Positions 47,224-57,859 of a stretch of DNA of 64,000 nt are shown in pieces. Position 1 is the first letter of the stretch, and every line of letters begins with the position of its first letter. Under the pieces are notes generated by a model that was not told where the DNA came from, did no database searches, and saw only the letters and a list, made by a program, of their open reading frames with translations. Source of the stretch: Pseudomonadota bacterium (lineage in GTDB: Bacteria; Pseudomonadota; Alphaproteobacteria; Rhizobiales; Xanthobacteraceae); contig CAUJJN010000192.1 of NCBI GenBank assembly GCA_963204905.1, forward strand, positions 1 through 64,000. Reading direction: 5' to 3'. The position numbers and the translations under genes were made by a program.

Positions 47224-49163
47224 TCACTCCGCCGCCTCCCTCATCGCGCTGCGCACCAGGTCGATCACCTTGAGCGTCGTGCGGATGCGTTGCGTGGTGC
47301 CGTCCTGGAAGCGAATTACAGTATCGACCTTGATCTCGCTTTGACCGCCGTAGATGCCGTTGATGATGTCGGCGTATTTCTCGTTGATGACGTTGCGACG
47401 CACTTTCCGGGTACGGGTCAGTTCGCCGTCGTCGGCGTCGAGTTCCTTGTACAGCAGCAGGAATTTCGAGATGCGCTGCGCCGGCGGCAGCGTGGCGTTC
47501 ACGGCTTCGACTTCCCTGTGCAGCAGTTTGTAGACCTCTGGCCGCGACGACAGGTCGGTGTAAGTCGTGAACGCGATGCGGTTCTTCTCCGCCCACTTCG
47601 AGACGATCGAATAGCGGATGCAGATTATCGCGGCGAGGTTTTCGCGGCCGTCACCGAGCACGACGGCTTCGGCGACATACGGCGAGAACTTTAGCTTGTT
47701 CTCAATGTACTGCGGCGAAAAGCGGTCGCCGCCGAGCGTCTGCGCCATGTCCTTGATGCGGTCGATGACGACGAGTTCGCGATTGCCGTTGAAATAGCCG
47801 GCGTCGCCCGACCGCATCCAGCCATTGTCCATGTCGGCGACGGAGGCTTCCGGATTTTTGTAGTAGCCGAGGAACATGTTGGGATGGCGGACGAGGATTT
47901 CGCCGACGCCGTTGGCGTCCGCATTCTCGATCCGCAATTCGATGTCGTCGGCCATTGCGACGCCGGTGGTGTCGGGATCGACGCTGGTCTCGCGGTGCAG
48001 CGTATAGGCGCCAAGCGTTTCGGTCTGGCCGTAGAGCGTGCGCAGCGGCACGCCCATGGCGCGGAAGAACTTGAAGGTATCTGGGCCGAGCGCCGCGCCG
48101 CCGGTGGCGGCCGACGCCAATCGCGAAAAGCCGAGCCGGTCGCGCAGTGCGCGGAACAACAGTCCGTCCGCGACAGCGGAGTGTTTGCCTTGCTCCAGCG
48201 CGGCAAGACCGGTCTTCATGCCGATATCGTAGAGCTTCTGCTTCAGCGGCGAGGCATCCATCACCCGTGCGCGCACGTCGGCGGCGAGCGATTCCCAGAC
48301 GCGCGGCGCGAAAAGCACAAAAGTCGGCGCGATCTCGCGGAAATCGTTCATCATCGTCTCGGGTTCTTCGACGAAGTTGATCTTCATCCGCGACAGAAGC
48401 CCCATCCCCAGCGCGTAGATCTGCTCCATGATCCATGGCAGCGGTAGCACCGAGACGTATTCGTCGTCAGGCCCCTTGGGGTCAAAAGTGAGATAGGTGG
48501 CGCAGTGGCGCAGCACCGATCCGCCCGATAGCATCGCCAGTTTCGGATTGGCGGTGGTGCCCGAGGTGGTGCAGAGGATCGCCGTGGTGTCGGCGTCGGT
48601 GGTGTCCACCAGCCTGTCGTAGAGGTCCGGCTCGCGCGCGGCGCGGGCGCGGCCCATCTCGGCGAGTTTGTCGGCGGTCATCAATCGCGCATCGTCGTAT
48701 TTCCGCATCCCGCGTGGATCGGAATAGACGATGTGACGGATGCTCGGCACCCGGTCGCCGAGGCTCAGCAGCTTGTCGATCTGCTCTTCGTCCTCGGCGA
48801 ATACGACCTTGGCTTCGCCGTAGCTGATGAGGTAGGCGGCTTCGTCTTCCAGCACGTCGCGATAGAGCCCGAGGCTGAAGCCGCCGATGGCGTGGGCGGC
48901 GATCTCGGCGGCGACCCAATCAGGCCGGTTGTCGCCGATGATGCCCACCACGTCGTCCTTGCCGAGACCGAGTTCGATCAGTCCAAGCGCGAAATCACGG
49001 GTGCGCGCGTGATACTGATCCCAGGTGAAAGGCTTCCAAAGTCCAAAATCCTTCTCGCGCAGCGCCACCTCGCCGCCGTGCTCGCGGGCGTTGAGCCGCA
49101 GCATCTTCGGGAACGTCGGTGCCTGCGCAGTGCGGGCGTGATAGTCGAACGCTGGTCGTCGGC

Positions 49164-49167
<4 letters not shown>
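47224..49167 (-). CDS. AMP-dependent synthetase / long-chain acyl-CoA ligase family
   Basis: TAILCTTSGTTANPKLAMLSGG, LYGQTETLGAYTLHR, GWMRSGDAGYFNGNRELVVIDRIKD. Confidence 0.92.
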
Positions 49168-50000
<833 letters not shown>

Positions 50001-50110
50001 TCCCCTCCCTCGCTCGGCGTCTTCGACGCTCTTGTGGGTCTTGCCCAGGATATTTCCGCGCCCGGCGCCGGTGATAAGCGCTCAAGTCGCTGATCTTGCC
50101 CGCAAACCGG

Positions 50111-50166
50111 CGGGTCGCCAAGTGCGGGTCGCCAAGTGCGGGTCCCCAAGTACGGGTCCCCAAGTG
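50111..50166. repeat. Four tandem copies of a 14-bp unit
   Basis: CGGGTCGCCAAGTG x2, CGGGTCCCCAAGTA, CGGGTCCCCAAGTG. Confidence 0.95.
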
Positions 50167-50419
50167 AAGCGCGACCGCCGCGGAACGATATTGCGAGTTG
50201 TCGCATCAAATCGGCCGCACTAAAGTACAACCTTCGTCGCGTGTCTTGTCGTTGTTTCGTTCCGCCAGCCATCTTGTCTCCAAATGGCCGCCTCACGATT
50301 GTCTCGATGCTTACGGTAAAGCCGATCCTCCGAATGTCTTGCCTCCGACATTTCCGGCGGCAATGTGAACAATTGACCGTTGCGGCGAGCAGTCGCGGTA
50401 AAATCGCGTCGCCCCGATC

Positions 50420-51094
50420 ATGATCGCTGTCGACCATCTCAAACGCGTCGCGCCATGGGCTTCCGGGTTGAGCGAACGGGAGGTCGAAGCCGCACGCGCG
50501 GGGGTAACCGAAAGAGCCTTTGCCGCCAACGAATTCATTTGTATGCGGGGCGACAAGTTCGAGTACTGGACCGGCGTCGTGACCGGCTTGGTCCGGATCG
50601 GAACGATCTCGCATTCGGGGAAAGCGGTTACCTTCACCGGTCTCACGTCCGGAGCATGGTTCGGCGAAGGTTCGGTCTTGAAGAACGAGACGCGGCGATA
50701 CGACGCGGTGGCGTTGCGCGACAGCCGGATCGCCCTGATGGAGCGTGCCACGTTTCAGTGGCTGTTCGAGAACAGCGTCGGTTTCAACCGTTTCCTCGTC
50801 GCGCAGCTCAACGAGCGCGTCGGTCATTTCATGGGGCTGCTGGAATACGGCCGTATGCTGGACCCGACGGCGCGCCTGGCGCGCTGCATCGCCTCGCTGT
50901 TCAACCCGATCCTCTATCCTGACGGTAAGCGCCAGCTCGACATCACCCAGGAGGAAATCGGCGCATTGTCGGGCATGTCCCGGCAGAACGCCAACCGTTG
51001 CCTCAAGGCACTGGAAAAAGAAGGTGTGCTGCGGCTCGAGTATGGCGGCCTCACCATTCTCGATCTGGAACGGCTGCGGCGGTATGGGGAGTGA
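50420..51094 (+). CDS. Crp/Fnr-family transcriptional regulator
   Basis: cNMP-binding-type N-terminus (FICMRGDKFEYWTGVVTGLVRIGTISHSGKAVTFTGLTSGAWFGEGSVL) and HTH ITQEEIGALSGMSRQNANRCLKALEKEGVL. Confidence 0.9.
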   Translation: MIAVDHLKRVAPWASGLSEREVEAARAGVTERAFAANEFICMRGDKFEYWTGVVTGLVRIGTISHSGKAVTFTGLTSGAWFGEGSVLKNETRRYDAVALRDSRIALMERATFQWLFENSVGFNRFLVAQLNERVGHFMGLLEYGRMLDPTARLARCIASLFNPILYPDGKRQLDITQEEIGALSGMSRQNANRCLKALEKEGVLRLEYGGLTILDLERLRRYGE

Positions 51095-51159
51095 ACGCCG
51101 CGCGTGGTGGTTTGGCTGCGATTCCGAAATCTCTGGCTTCAATGTTTTTTCAAGGGTCT

Positions 51160-51290
51160 CAGCGTCGTCCCCGCGCAGGCGCGGACCGAGAACCCCTGGC
51201 ATTGGTTGTTGTAAGATAGCCTTGCCTTCGGTGGTGTAGCCGAACCGCGGCGGCGTATGGGTCCCCGCCTGTGCGGGGACCATGCCTTTG
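51160..51290. repeat. Bradyrhizobiaceae-style palindromic repeat element
   Basis: GTCGTCCCCGCGCAGGCGCGGACC (51164-51186) and GGTCCCCGC-CTGT-GCGGGGACC (51260-51281) between convergent gene ends; gives the repeat-typical peptide GPRLRGDD. Confidence 0.75.
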
Positions 51291-51345
51291 GTGTTGTGCG
51301 CTCATCAGAAAAAATTCCGGTCAGGCTCGCACACCGCAGTTGCGC

Positions 51346-53784
51346 TTATGCTGCCTTCGTCTTGCTTTTCTTCGACGTCGCCGTGGTCCCGATCACCTCA
51401 TCGGCTTCGAGTTGGGCAATCTCGTCGGCACTCAGCCCCAACACATCGCCCAGCACCTCGTGGTTGTGCTGACCCAGCGTCGGCGCGAGGCGGGTGATGG
51501 CGTAGGGTCGTCGGGCGTCGCCTTCGCGGTAGGAGACCGACGGCAGCACGTGCGGACCCATGTAGCGCCGCACCGCCGGTTGCCAGTGTCCGGTCGCCAT
51601 CAGGTGGGGATCGGCGGCGAGATCCGCCGGCAATCGCGCCACGCCCGCCGCGATGCCGGCGGCCTGCAAGGTTACCATTGCGAGGTCGGGGCGGACCGTT
51701 GTGGTCCACTGCCGGATCGCCACTTCGATGCGATCTTCCTCGCGGCGGCGGCCGGAGGCGGTCTTAAGTGCCGGATCGGCGGCGAGATCCGGTCGGTGCA
51801 TGATCTCGCACAGCTTCGGCCATTCGTCGTCGGAGCGGACCGCCAGCGTGATCCACTGGTCTTCCCCGAGGCATGGAAAGCAGCCGTTTGGCACGAACCG
51901 AGGATGGCGGTTGCCGATCCGCGGCGAGGTTTTCCCGGTCGCGGCCTGCTCGATGATCGAGGGCGCGGTGAACTGCATGCAGCATTCAACCTGCGAGAGG
52001 TCGATATGCTGGCCTTCGCCGGAGTTGCGTTGATGCATGAAGCCCAGCATCAGGGCCGTCGCCGCGCTGACACCGCCGAGCGGATCACCCAGCGCTGCGT
52101 GTAGCATGGTCGGCGGGTCTTCTTCGCGGCCGGTCACGGATGGCAGTCCGGAGGCCTGTTCGAGCGTTGAGCCGTAGGCCCGACAGTCCTTCCAGGCGCC
52201 GGTGGTGCCGAAAGCCGGCATCGTCACCACGACGAGGCGCGGGTTGATCCGCAGCATTGCTGCGGGATCGAGACCCATGCGCGGCAGCACGTCGGCGGCG
52301 TAGTTGTCGATCACGGCGTCGGCGGTCGTGAGGAGCCGTTTGAGGAGGTCCAGTCCGGCTTCCGAAGTGAGATCGAGCGTGATGCCGCGCTTGTTGCGGT
52401 TCATCATCTGGAACCAGTAGGTCTTCTCGTAGGTCCGTTCCGGATGATACGGCCCGCGCGGATCGGTGCCGCGAAACCAGTCGGGATACTGGCACGATTC
52501 CACCTTGATGATGTCGGCACCGAGATCGCCCATTTGCCGCGTCGCGGTCGGTCCGGCCCAGCCCATGGTCAGGTCGATGATGCGCAGGCCTTTCAGCGGT
52601 TGCGGATCGTCGGGTGTCGCCGCGCGCGTCGCGAGACGCGTGCGAGGGGCGAGAGGGGCGTCGTTGTCGGCGCCGGCGAGCGGTGCGACGCCGTTCGGTT
52701 TCGGCCGGGAACGTGTCAGGTGCTGCGGCAGCACCGGCGCGTCGAACGAGGCCGTCCCGATCCGCACCGGCGCGAAGGCGCCCCGTTCGCGGTGCACCTC
52801 CTGCGCCAGTAGTTCGGCCATGTCGGGTACGATGGCGAGCGGCAGCCGCAGTTCGATGCCCTGTTCGAACCATTCGCGCGCGGTCTTCTGCACCAGCACC
52901 GGGTGGATGATGCGGCTCAGTTCTTCGGCGTGGAGATAACGGTCGGCGGTGGCGGAATAGCGCGGATCTGGACCAAGTTCCGGCAACCCGATCATGGCGC
53001 AGAAACTGTTCCACTGCGCCGGCGTCACCACGGTGACGCCCAGCCAGCCTTGTTTGGTCGCGAAATTGCCGACCGGGAAACCGCGCCCGAAGCGATTGAT
53101 AGCGATACGCGGCCGGGTGAAGCCGGCCTCGAGCGCCAGTCCGGTATCGAACTCGCTGATCTGCAACATCGCTTCGAACGCGCTGACGGCAAACCGGCGC
53201 GCACCGTGAACGCGGCCGTAAAGCCCGGCAAGGCTCGGAATGAAAGCGGTCAACCCGGCCATGATCGCAATCTGGCCGTCGCGCGGCAGTACTGGCGGGC
53301 CTTCGGCGGCGCCCACCAGTTTCACCAGTCCGGCGAGGCTGCGGCACACCGAATCCGTAACGGCGTAGTCGCGGTAGGGTCCGTGTTCTCCGAACGACGA
53401 GATCGCGGTGATGGCGAGGGCCGGATCGGCGGCGCGCAGATCGTCGTGCTTCAGGAGCGAGCTTTCGATGAGGGCCGGGGATCGTCCATCGATCAAAAGG
53501 TCGGCGCTGCCCAGCATCGCGCGAACCCGCGCCACATCGGCGGGAGTGCCGAGATCGGCGGTGATGCTTTGCTTGTTGGTGTTGAGCCAGGCGAAATACG
53601 CGCTTTCTGCCTGGCCGTCGCCGGTATCGACCGTCGGCGCGATGCGTCGCGCCGGATCGCCGCCGGGCGGTTCGATCTTGATGACCTCCGCGCCGAAATC
53701 CGAGAACAGCTTGCCGCAATAGGCCAGCGCGTCACCCGAGCCGATTTCCACCACGCGCAAATTCGTTAATGGCAATTCCGGCAT
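51346..53784 (-). CDS. Tandem-fused CaiB/BaiF (family III) CoA-transferase, two domains, 812 aa
   Basis: Domain 1 LRVVEIGSGDALAYCGKLFSDFGAEVIKIEPPGGDPARR; domain 2 LRIIDLTMGWAGPTATRQMGDLGADIIKVESCQYPDWFRG. Confidence 0.88.
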   Translation of the reverse strand: MPELPLTNLRVVEIGSGDALAYCGKLFSDFGAEVIKIEPPGGDPARRIAPTVDTGDGQAESAYFAWLNTNKQSITADLGTPADVARVRAMLGSADLLIDGRSPALIESSLLKHDDLRAADPALAITAISSFGEHGPYRDYAVTDSVCRSLAGLVKLVGAAEGPPVLPRDGQIAIMAGLTAFIPSLAGLYGRVHGARRFAVSAFEAMLQISEFDTGLALEAGFTRPRIAINRFGRGFPVGNFATKQGWLGVTVVTPAQWNSFCAMIGLPELGPDPRYSATADRYLHAEELSRIIHPVLVQKTAREWFEQGIELRLPLAIVPDMAELLAQEVHRERGAFAPVRIGTASFDAPVLPQHLTRSRPKPNGVAPLAGADNDAPLAPRTRLATRAATPDDPQPLKGLRIIDLTMGWAGPTATRQMGDLGADIIKVESCQYPDWFRGTDPRGPYHPERTYEKTYWFQMMNRNKRGITLDLTSEAGLDLLKRLLTTADAVIDNYAADVLPRMGLDPAAMLRINPRLVVVTMPAFGTTGAWKDCRAYGSTLEQASGLPSVTGREEDPPTMLHAALGDPLGGVSAATALMLGFMHQRNSGEGQHIDLSQVECCMQFTAPSIIEQAATGKTSPRIGNRHPRFVPNGCFPCLGEDQWITLAVRSDDEWPKLCEIMHRPDLAADPALKTASGRRREEDRIEVAIRQWTTTVRPDLAMVTLQAAGIAAGVARLPADLAADPHLMATGHWQPAVRRYMGPHVLPSVSYREGDARRPYAITRLAPTLGQHNHEVLGDVLGLSADEIAQLEADEVIGTTATSKKSKTKAA

Positions 53785-53940
53785 CGGCGTCCGCCCTTGT
53801 TTTTTGTTGGACGTATAATGTCCGGGTGGTCGGAAGCGTCAAGTCGTGCGGCTGTATGGAAGATTGGCGCACGCCGTTGTCGGTGATAGAGCAGGGCCGG
53901 TTTCCGTCGCCTCGCGCGGCCTTGCTGATGTGGACAGTCC

Positions 53941-54804
53941 ATGCCCGATCCTCAATTCGTTTTGACCCTCTCTTGTCCGGATCGTCCGGGCATCGTCTCG
54001 GCGGTGTCGACTTTCCTGGCTCACAACGGGCAGAACATCCTCGACGCCCAGCAATTCAACGACGTCGAGTCGGATCACTTCTTCATGCGGGTGGTGTTTA
54101 ATCCGGCGGATCTCGCCGTAAGCCTGTCTTCGTTGCAGACGGGGTTCGGTGCCATCGCCGAGCGTTTCGCCATGCGTTGGCTGATGCGTGACCGCGCGAC
54201 GCTTCGGCGGGTGATGCTGCTGGTGTCACAATCGGATCACTGCCTCGCGGATATCCTCTATCGCTGGCGGACCGGGGAACTTGCGATGATCCCGACCGCC
54301 ATCGTTTCCAATCATCCGCGCGAGACCTACAACGGGCTCGACCTCGGCGACATCCCGTTCCACTATCTGCCGGTCACCGGCGAAACCCGATCGGCGCAGG
54401 AAGCCGCCATCTCCGATCTGGTCAGGACCACACAGACGGATCTGGTGGTGCTGGCGCGCTATATGCAAATCCTGTCAGACAAGCTGGCGGGAGAACTGTC
54501 GGGACGCTGCATCAACATTCACCACTCGTTCCTGCCGGGTTTCAAGGGTGCGCGGCCCTACCATCAGGCGCATGCGCGGGGGGTCAAATTGATCGGCGCC
54601 ACGGCGCACTACGTCACCAGTGCATTGGACGAAGGTCCGATCATCGATCAGGATGTCGAGCGGATCAGCCATCGCGACGCTCCGGCGGATCTGGTGCGCA
54701 AGGGCCGCGATATCGAGCGCCGTGTGCTGGCGCGCGCCGTCCGCCATCATCTCCAGGATCGCGTGATCCTCAACGGCAACAAGACGGTTGTCTTCATGGA
54801 CTGA
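53941..54804 (+). CDS. purU: Formyltetrahydrofolate deformylase
   Basis: ACT-type N-terminus [37 protein letters not shown]-terminal [55 protein letters not shown]. Confidence 0.96.
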   Translation: MPDPQFVLTLSCPDRPGIVSAVSTFLAHNGQNILDAQQFNDVESDHFFMRVVFNPADLAVSLSSLQTGFGAIAERFAMRWLMRDRATLRRVMLLVSQSDHCLADILYRWRTGELAMIPTAIVSNHPRETYNGLDLGDIPFHYLPVTGETRSAQEAAISDLVRTTQTDLVVLARYMQILSDKLAGELSGRCINIHHSFLPGFKGARPYHQAHARGVKLIGATAHYVTSALDEGPIIDQDVERISHRDAPADLVRKGRDIERRVLARAVRHHLQDRVILNGNKTVVFMD

Positions 54805-54809
54805 GCGGA

Positions 54810-55397
54810 TTACGGCGTGGGCAGGCGAGCCACGATGTCGCGCAGCACCTTGCGTGGCAGGTCGATCCCCGCCAGCTTCCAGCTCAACGAGCTACGGTGC
54901 AGCACGATGGCGGTTGCGTCCTCCGGATCGGCGGATTTACTGACCCGGATGCTGAGTTTCACCGGATTGATGTAGTGAACCCGGCCGAACTGCGTCAGAA
55001 GGTTGATCTTCTCGAGATCGGTCAGGGACGGCAATCCCGTGATCGTGGGCGATGCCTTCGTCTCGGCGAGCTGGCCCGCCTTGAGCAACTCGGTCAGATT
55101 TTCAGGCGTCAGCAGTTTTGAGACCATGACGTCGGCGATCGTGGCGCCGTAGCCGCTCACCAGCATCCGCTCGGCAGCGCCCACCCGCCGGGTCGCGCCC
55201 ACCCGCTCAAGATAGGCTTTCACGATCTGGCTGCTGAGGGAATTGCTGAGCCGCGGAAGATTGGTGCGGGCGACGATGGCAGCGCCGTTGCCGTCCCGCG
55301 TGGCGGCCACGAGATCGGACAGACTGTAGAGCGCCGATCCGTAATAGACCGCGGCTGTCACCATCACCGCGGCAACGATGCCAAGAAACCAACGCAT
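54810..55397 (-). CDS. DUF2939-like small membrane-anchored/secreted protein
   Basis: N-terminal TM MRWFLGIVAAVMVTAAVYYGSALYSLSDLVAATRDGNGAAIVARTNLPRLSNSL; family name from memory. Confidence 0.55.
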   Translation of the reverse strand: MRWFLGIVAAVMVTAAVYYGSALYSLSDLVAATRDGNGAAIVARTNLPRLSNSLSSQIVKAYLERVGATRRVGAAERMLVSGYGATIADVMVSKLLTPENLTELLKAGQLAETKASPTITGLPSLTDLEKINLLTQFGRVHYINPVKLSIRVSKSADPEDATAIVLHRSSLSWKLAGIDLPRKVLRDIVARLPTP

Positions 55398-55672
55398 CTC
55401 GTGTCTGTTCGCTCCAAATCAAGCCCCGCAAGGAGTAGCCGATGCGATAACGCATGGGAAATCGTATTGTTCGCAACTGCAACTAAACCTTCGTTTTATC
55501 CAATTTTTTGTGGCTAAAATCCTGTTGATCGGCTGCGGCTTTTGTGTGCCAGTTGGCTGGGGTGCCGGTGCCGGAAGTGGCCCATTCGCGCTGCCCCGCA
55601 AAAGATTTCAATCGTGCAAGGCGACAGTCGCCGGCCGGTCGATAAAATCGCGGACGCCAGGGGAGGAGTGCC

Positions 55673-56851
55673 ATGTTCATCCGTCAGAAAACCTTGCTTC
55701 AAATCGCCGCTGCCGGCCTGCTGCTGGGCGCATCTGCTTTGGCGGCGCAAGCGCAGGAGACGGTCAAGATCGGCCTGATCGTCCCGATGACCGGTGGTCA
55801 GGCGTCCACCGGCAAGCAGATCGACAACGCGGTCAAGCTCTACATGCAGCAGCATGGCAACAGCGTCGCGGGCAAGAAGATCGAAGTCATTCTCAAGGAT
55901 GACGCGGCGGTGCCGGACAACACCAAGCGGCTGGCGCAGGAACTGATCGTCAACGACAAGGTCAACATCATTGCGGGTTTCGGGGTCACACCGGCGGCCT
56001 TTGCGGCCGCGCCGCTCGCGACCCAGGCCAAGGTCCCGGAGATCGTGATGGCGGCGGGCACCTCGGTGATCACCGAGCGGTCGCCCTATATCGTGCGGAC
56101 CAGCTTCACCCTCGGCCAGTCATCCACCATCATCGGCGACTGGGCGGTGAAGAACGGCATCAAGAAGGTTGCGACGCTGACGTCGGACTATGCGCCCGGC
56201 CACGACGCGCTGAAGTTCTTCAAGGATCATTTCACCGCCGGTGGCGGCCAGATCGTCGAAGAGGTCAAAGTGCCGCTGGCCAACCCGGACTTCGCGCCGT
56301 TCCTGCAGCGCATGAAGGATGCCAAGCCGGATGCGATGTTCGTGTTCGTGCCGGCCGGACAGGGTGGCAACTTCATGAAGCAGTATGCCGAGCGCGGCCT
56401 CGACAAGAGCGGCATCAAGGTGATCGGGCCGGGCGATGTGATGGACGACGATCTCCTGAACGGCATGGGCGATTCCGCGCTCGGTGCGGTGACGGCGCAC
56501 ATCTATTCGGCGGCACATCCGTCGCAGGCGAACAAGGATTTCGTCGCGGCCTACAAGAAGGCGTACGGCCAGCGGCCGGGCTTCATGGCGGTCGGCGGCT
56601 ATGATGGCATCCATCTCGTCTATGAGGCGTTGAAGAAGACCGGCGGCAAGGCTGATGGCGATTCGCTGATCGCGGCGATGAAGGGCATGGCGTGGGAGAG
56701 CCCGCGCGGCCCGATCTCGATCGATCCGGAAACCCGTGACATTGTGCAGAATGTCTACATCCGCAAGGTGGAGAAGAAGGACGGCGAGCTCTACAACATC
56801 GAGTTCGAGACCTTCAAGGACGTCAAGGACCCCGGCAAGACCAAGAAGTGA
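55673..56851 (+). CDS. ABC transporter substrate-binding protein (Leu/Ile/Val-binding family)
   Basis: Signal peptide LLLGASALAAQAQ; ETVKIGLIVPMTGGQASTGKQIDNAVKLYMQQHG. Confidence 0.93.
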   Translation: MFIRQKTLLQIAAAGLLLGASALAAQAQETVKIGLIVPMTGGQASTGKQIDNAVKLYMQQHGNSVAGKKIEVILKDDAAVPDNTKRLAQELIVNDKVNIIAGFGVTPAAFAAAPLATQAKVPEIVMAAGTSVITERSPYIVRTSFTLGQSSTIIGDWAVKNGIKKVATLTSDYAPGHDALKFFKDHFTAGGGQIVEEVKVPLANPDFAPFLQRMKDAKPDAMFVFVPAGQGGNFMKQYAERGLDKSGIKVIGPGDVMDDDLLNGMGDSALGAVTAHIYSAAHPSQANKDFVAAYKKAYGQRPGFMAVGGYDGIHLVYEALKKTGGKADGDSLIAAMKGMAWESPRGPISIDPETRDIVQNVYIRKVEKKDGELYNIEFETFKDVKDPGKTKK

Positions 56852-56879
56852 GCGATCGCGGTGGTTGCCCAACCGAGAA

Positions 56880-56985
56880 AGCCGTCATCCCAGGCCTTGT
56901 GCCGGGCTTCCCCGCTTCTTTGCATCCAACTTTTCTTGAAGGTGGATGGCCGGGACAAGCCCGGCCATGACCGCGCGTAAAAATC
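56880..56985. repeat. REP-like palindromic repeat
   Basis: Perfect ATGGCCGGG-ACAAG-CCCGGCCAT at 56946-56968, plus the related GTCATCCCAGGCCTTGTGCCGGGC arm upstream. Confidence 0.75.
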
Positions 56986-56989
56986 TTGC

Positions 56990-57859
56990 ATGACGACACT
57001 TCTCACCATCCTGTTCGACGGTGTCGCTTACGGCATGTTGCTTTTCGTGCTCTCAAGCGGGCTCGCGGTAACGCTTGGGCTGATGAATTTCGTCAATCTC
57101 GCGCACGGCGCGTTTGCGATGGCCGGCGGCTACATCTGCGCGGTGCTGGTCAACCAGTCCGGCGTGCCGTTCTTCGTTGCCCTTCCGATGGCCTTCATCG
57201 CCAGCGCGTTGATCGGGCTCGTTATGGAGCAGACGCTCTACAAGCATCTGTATCATCGCAACCCGCTTGATCAGGTGCTGTTCACCATCGGGCTGGTGTT
57301 CATGTCGGTGACGGTGGTGGATTACATCATGGGATCGTCGCAGATATTCATTCGTCTGCCGGCGATGCTGGAAGGGCAGTTCAACCTTTTCGGCGTCGGG
57401 ATCGGCCGTTACCGGTTGATGATCATTGTGATCTGCGGGCTGTTGACGCTCGGTATCCAGTTGACCTTGGCGAAGACCCGCTTCGGCAGCCGTCTGCGTG
57501 CGGCGGTGGACGATCCGCGCGCCGCCTCCGGCCTCGGCATCAACGTGCCGCAGGTGTTTGCGCTGACATTCGCGTTCGGTTCGGGGCTCGCCGGGCTCGG
57601 CGGAGCGTTGGGCGCGGAAATCCTCGGGCTCGATCCGTATTTCCCGCTCAAGTTCATGATCTACTTCCTGATCGTGGTGACGGTGGGTGGATCGCAGACC
57701 ATCACCGGCCCGTTCCTCGCCTCGCTGCTGCTCGGCATCGCCGACGTCGCAGGCAAATACTACGTGCCGAAGCTCGGCGCCTTTGTCATCTACACTGTGA
57801 TGATTGTGATCCTGATCTGGCGTCCGAACGGTCTGTTCGGTCGTGTGGCGCAGCGGTGA
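56990..57859 (+). CDS. livH: Branched-chain amino acid-type ABC transporter permease (LivH family)
   Basis: GVAYGMLLFVLSSGLAVTLGLMNFVNLAHGAFAMAGGYI. Confidence 0.93.
   Translation: MTTLLTILFDGVAYGMLLFVLSSGLAVTLGLMNFVNLAHGAFAMAGGYICAVLVNQSGVPFFVALPMAFIASALIGLVMEQTLYKHLYHRNPLDQVLFTIGLVFMSVTVVDYIMGSSQIFIRLPAMLEGQFNLFGVGIGRYRLMIIVICGLLTLGIQLTLAKTRFGSRLRAAVDDPRAASGLGINVPQVFALTFAFGSGLAGLGGALGAEILGLDPYFPLKFMIYFLIVVTVGGSQTITGPFLASLLLGIADVAGKYYVPKLGAFVIYTVMIVILIWRPNGLFGRVAQR

Noticed and set aside
50111-50166. CRISPR or coding repeat
   Set aside because: 14-bp units without spacers in a noncoding divergent region; reported as a plain tandem repeat
52085-53719. 544-aa ORF on the same strand as the fused CoA-transferase in another frame
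   Set aside because: Arg-rich out-of-frame translation; not protein-like
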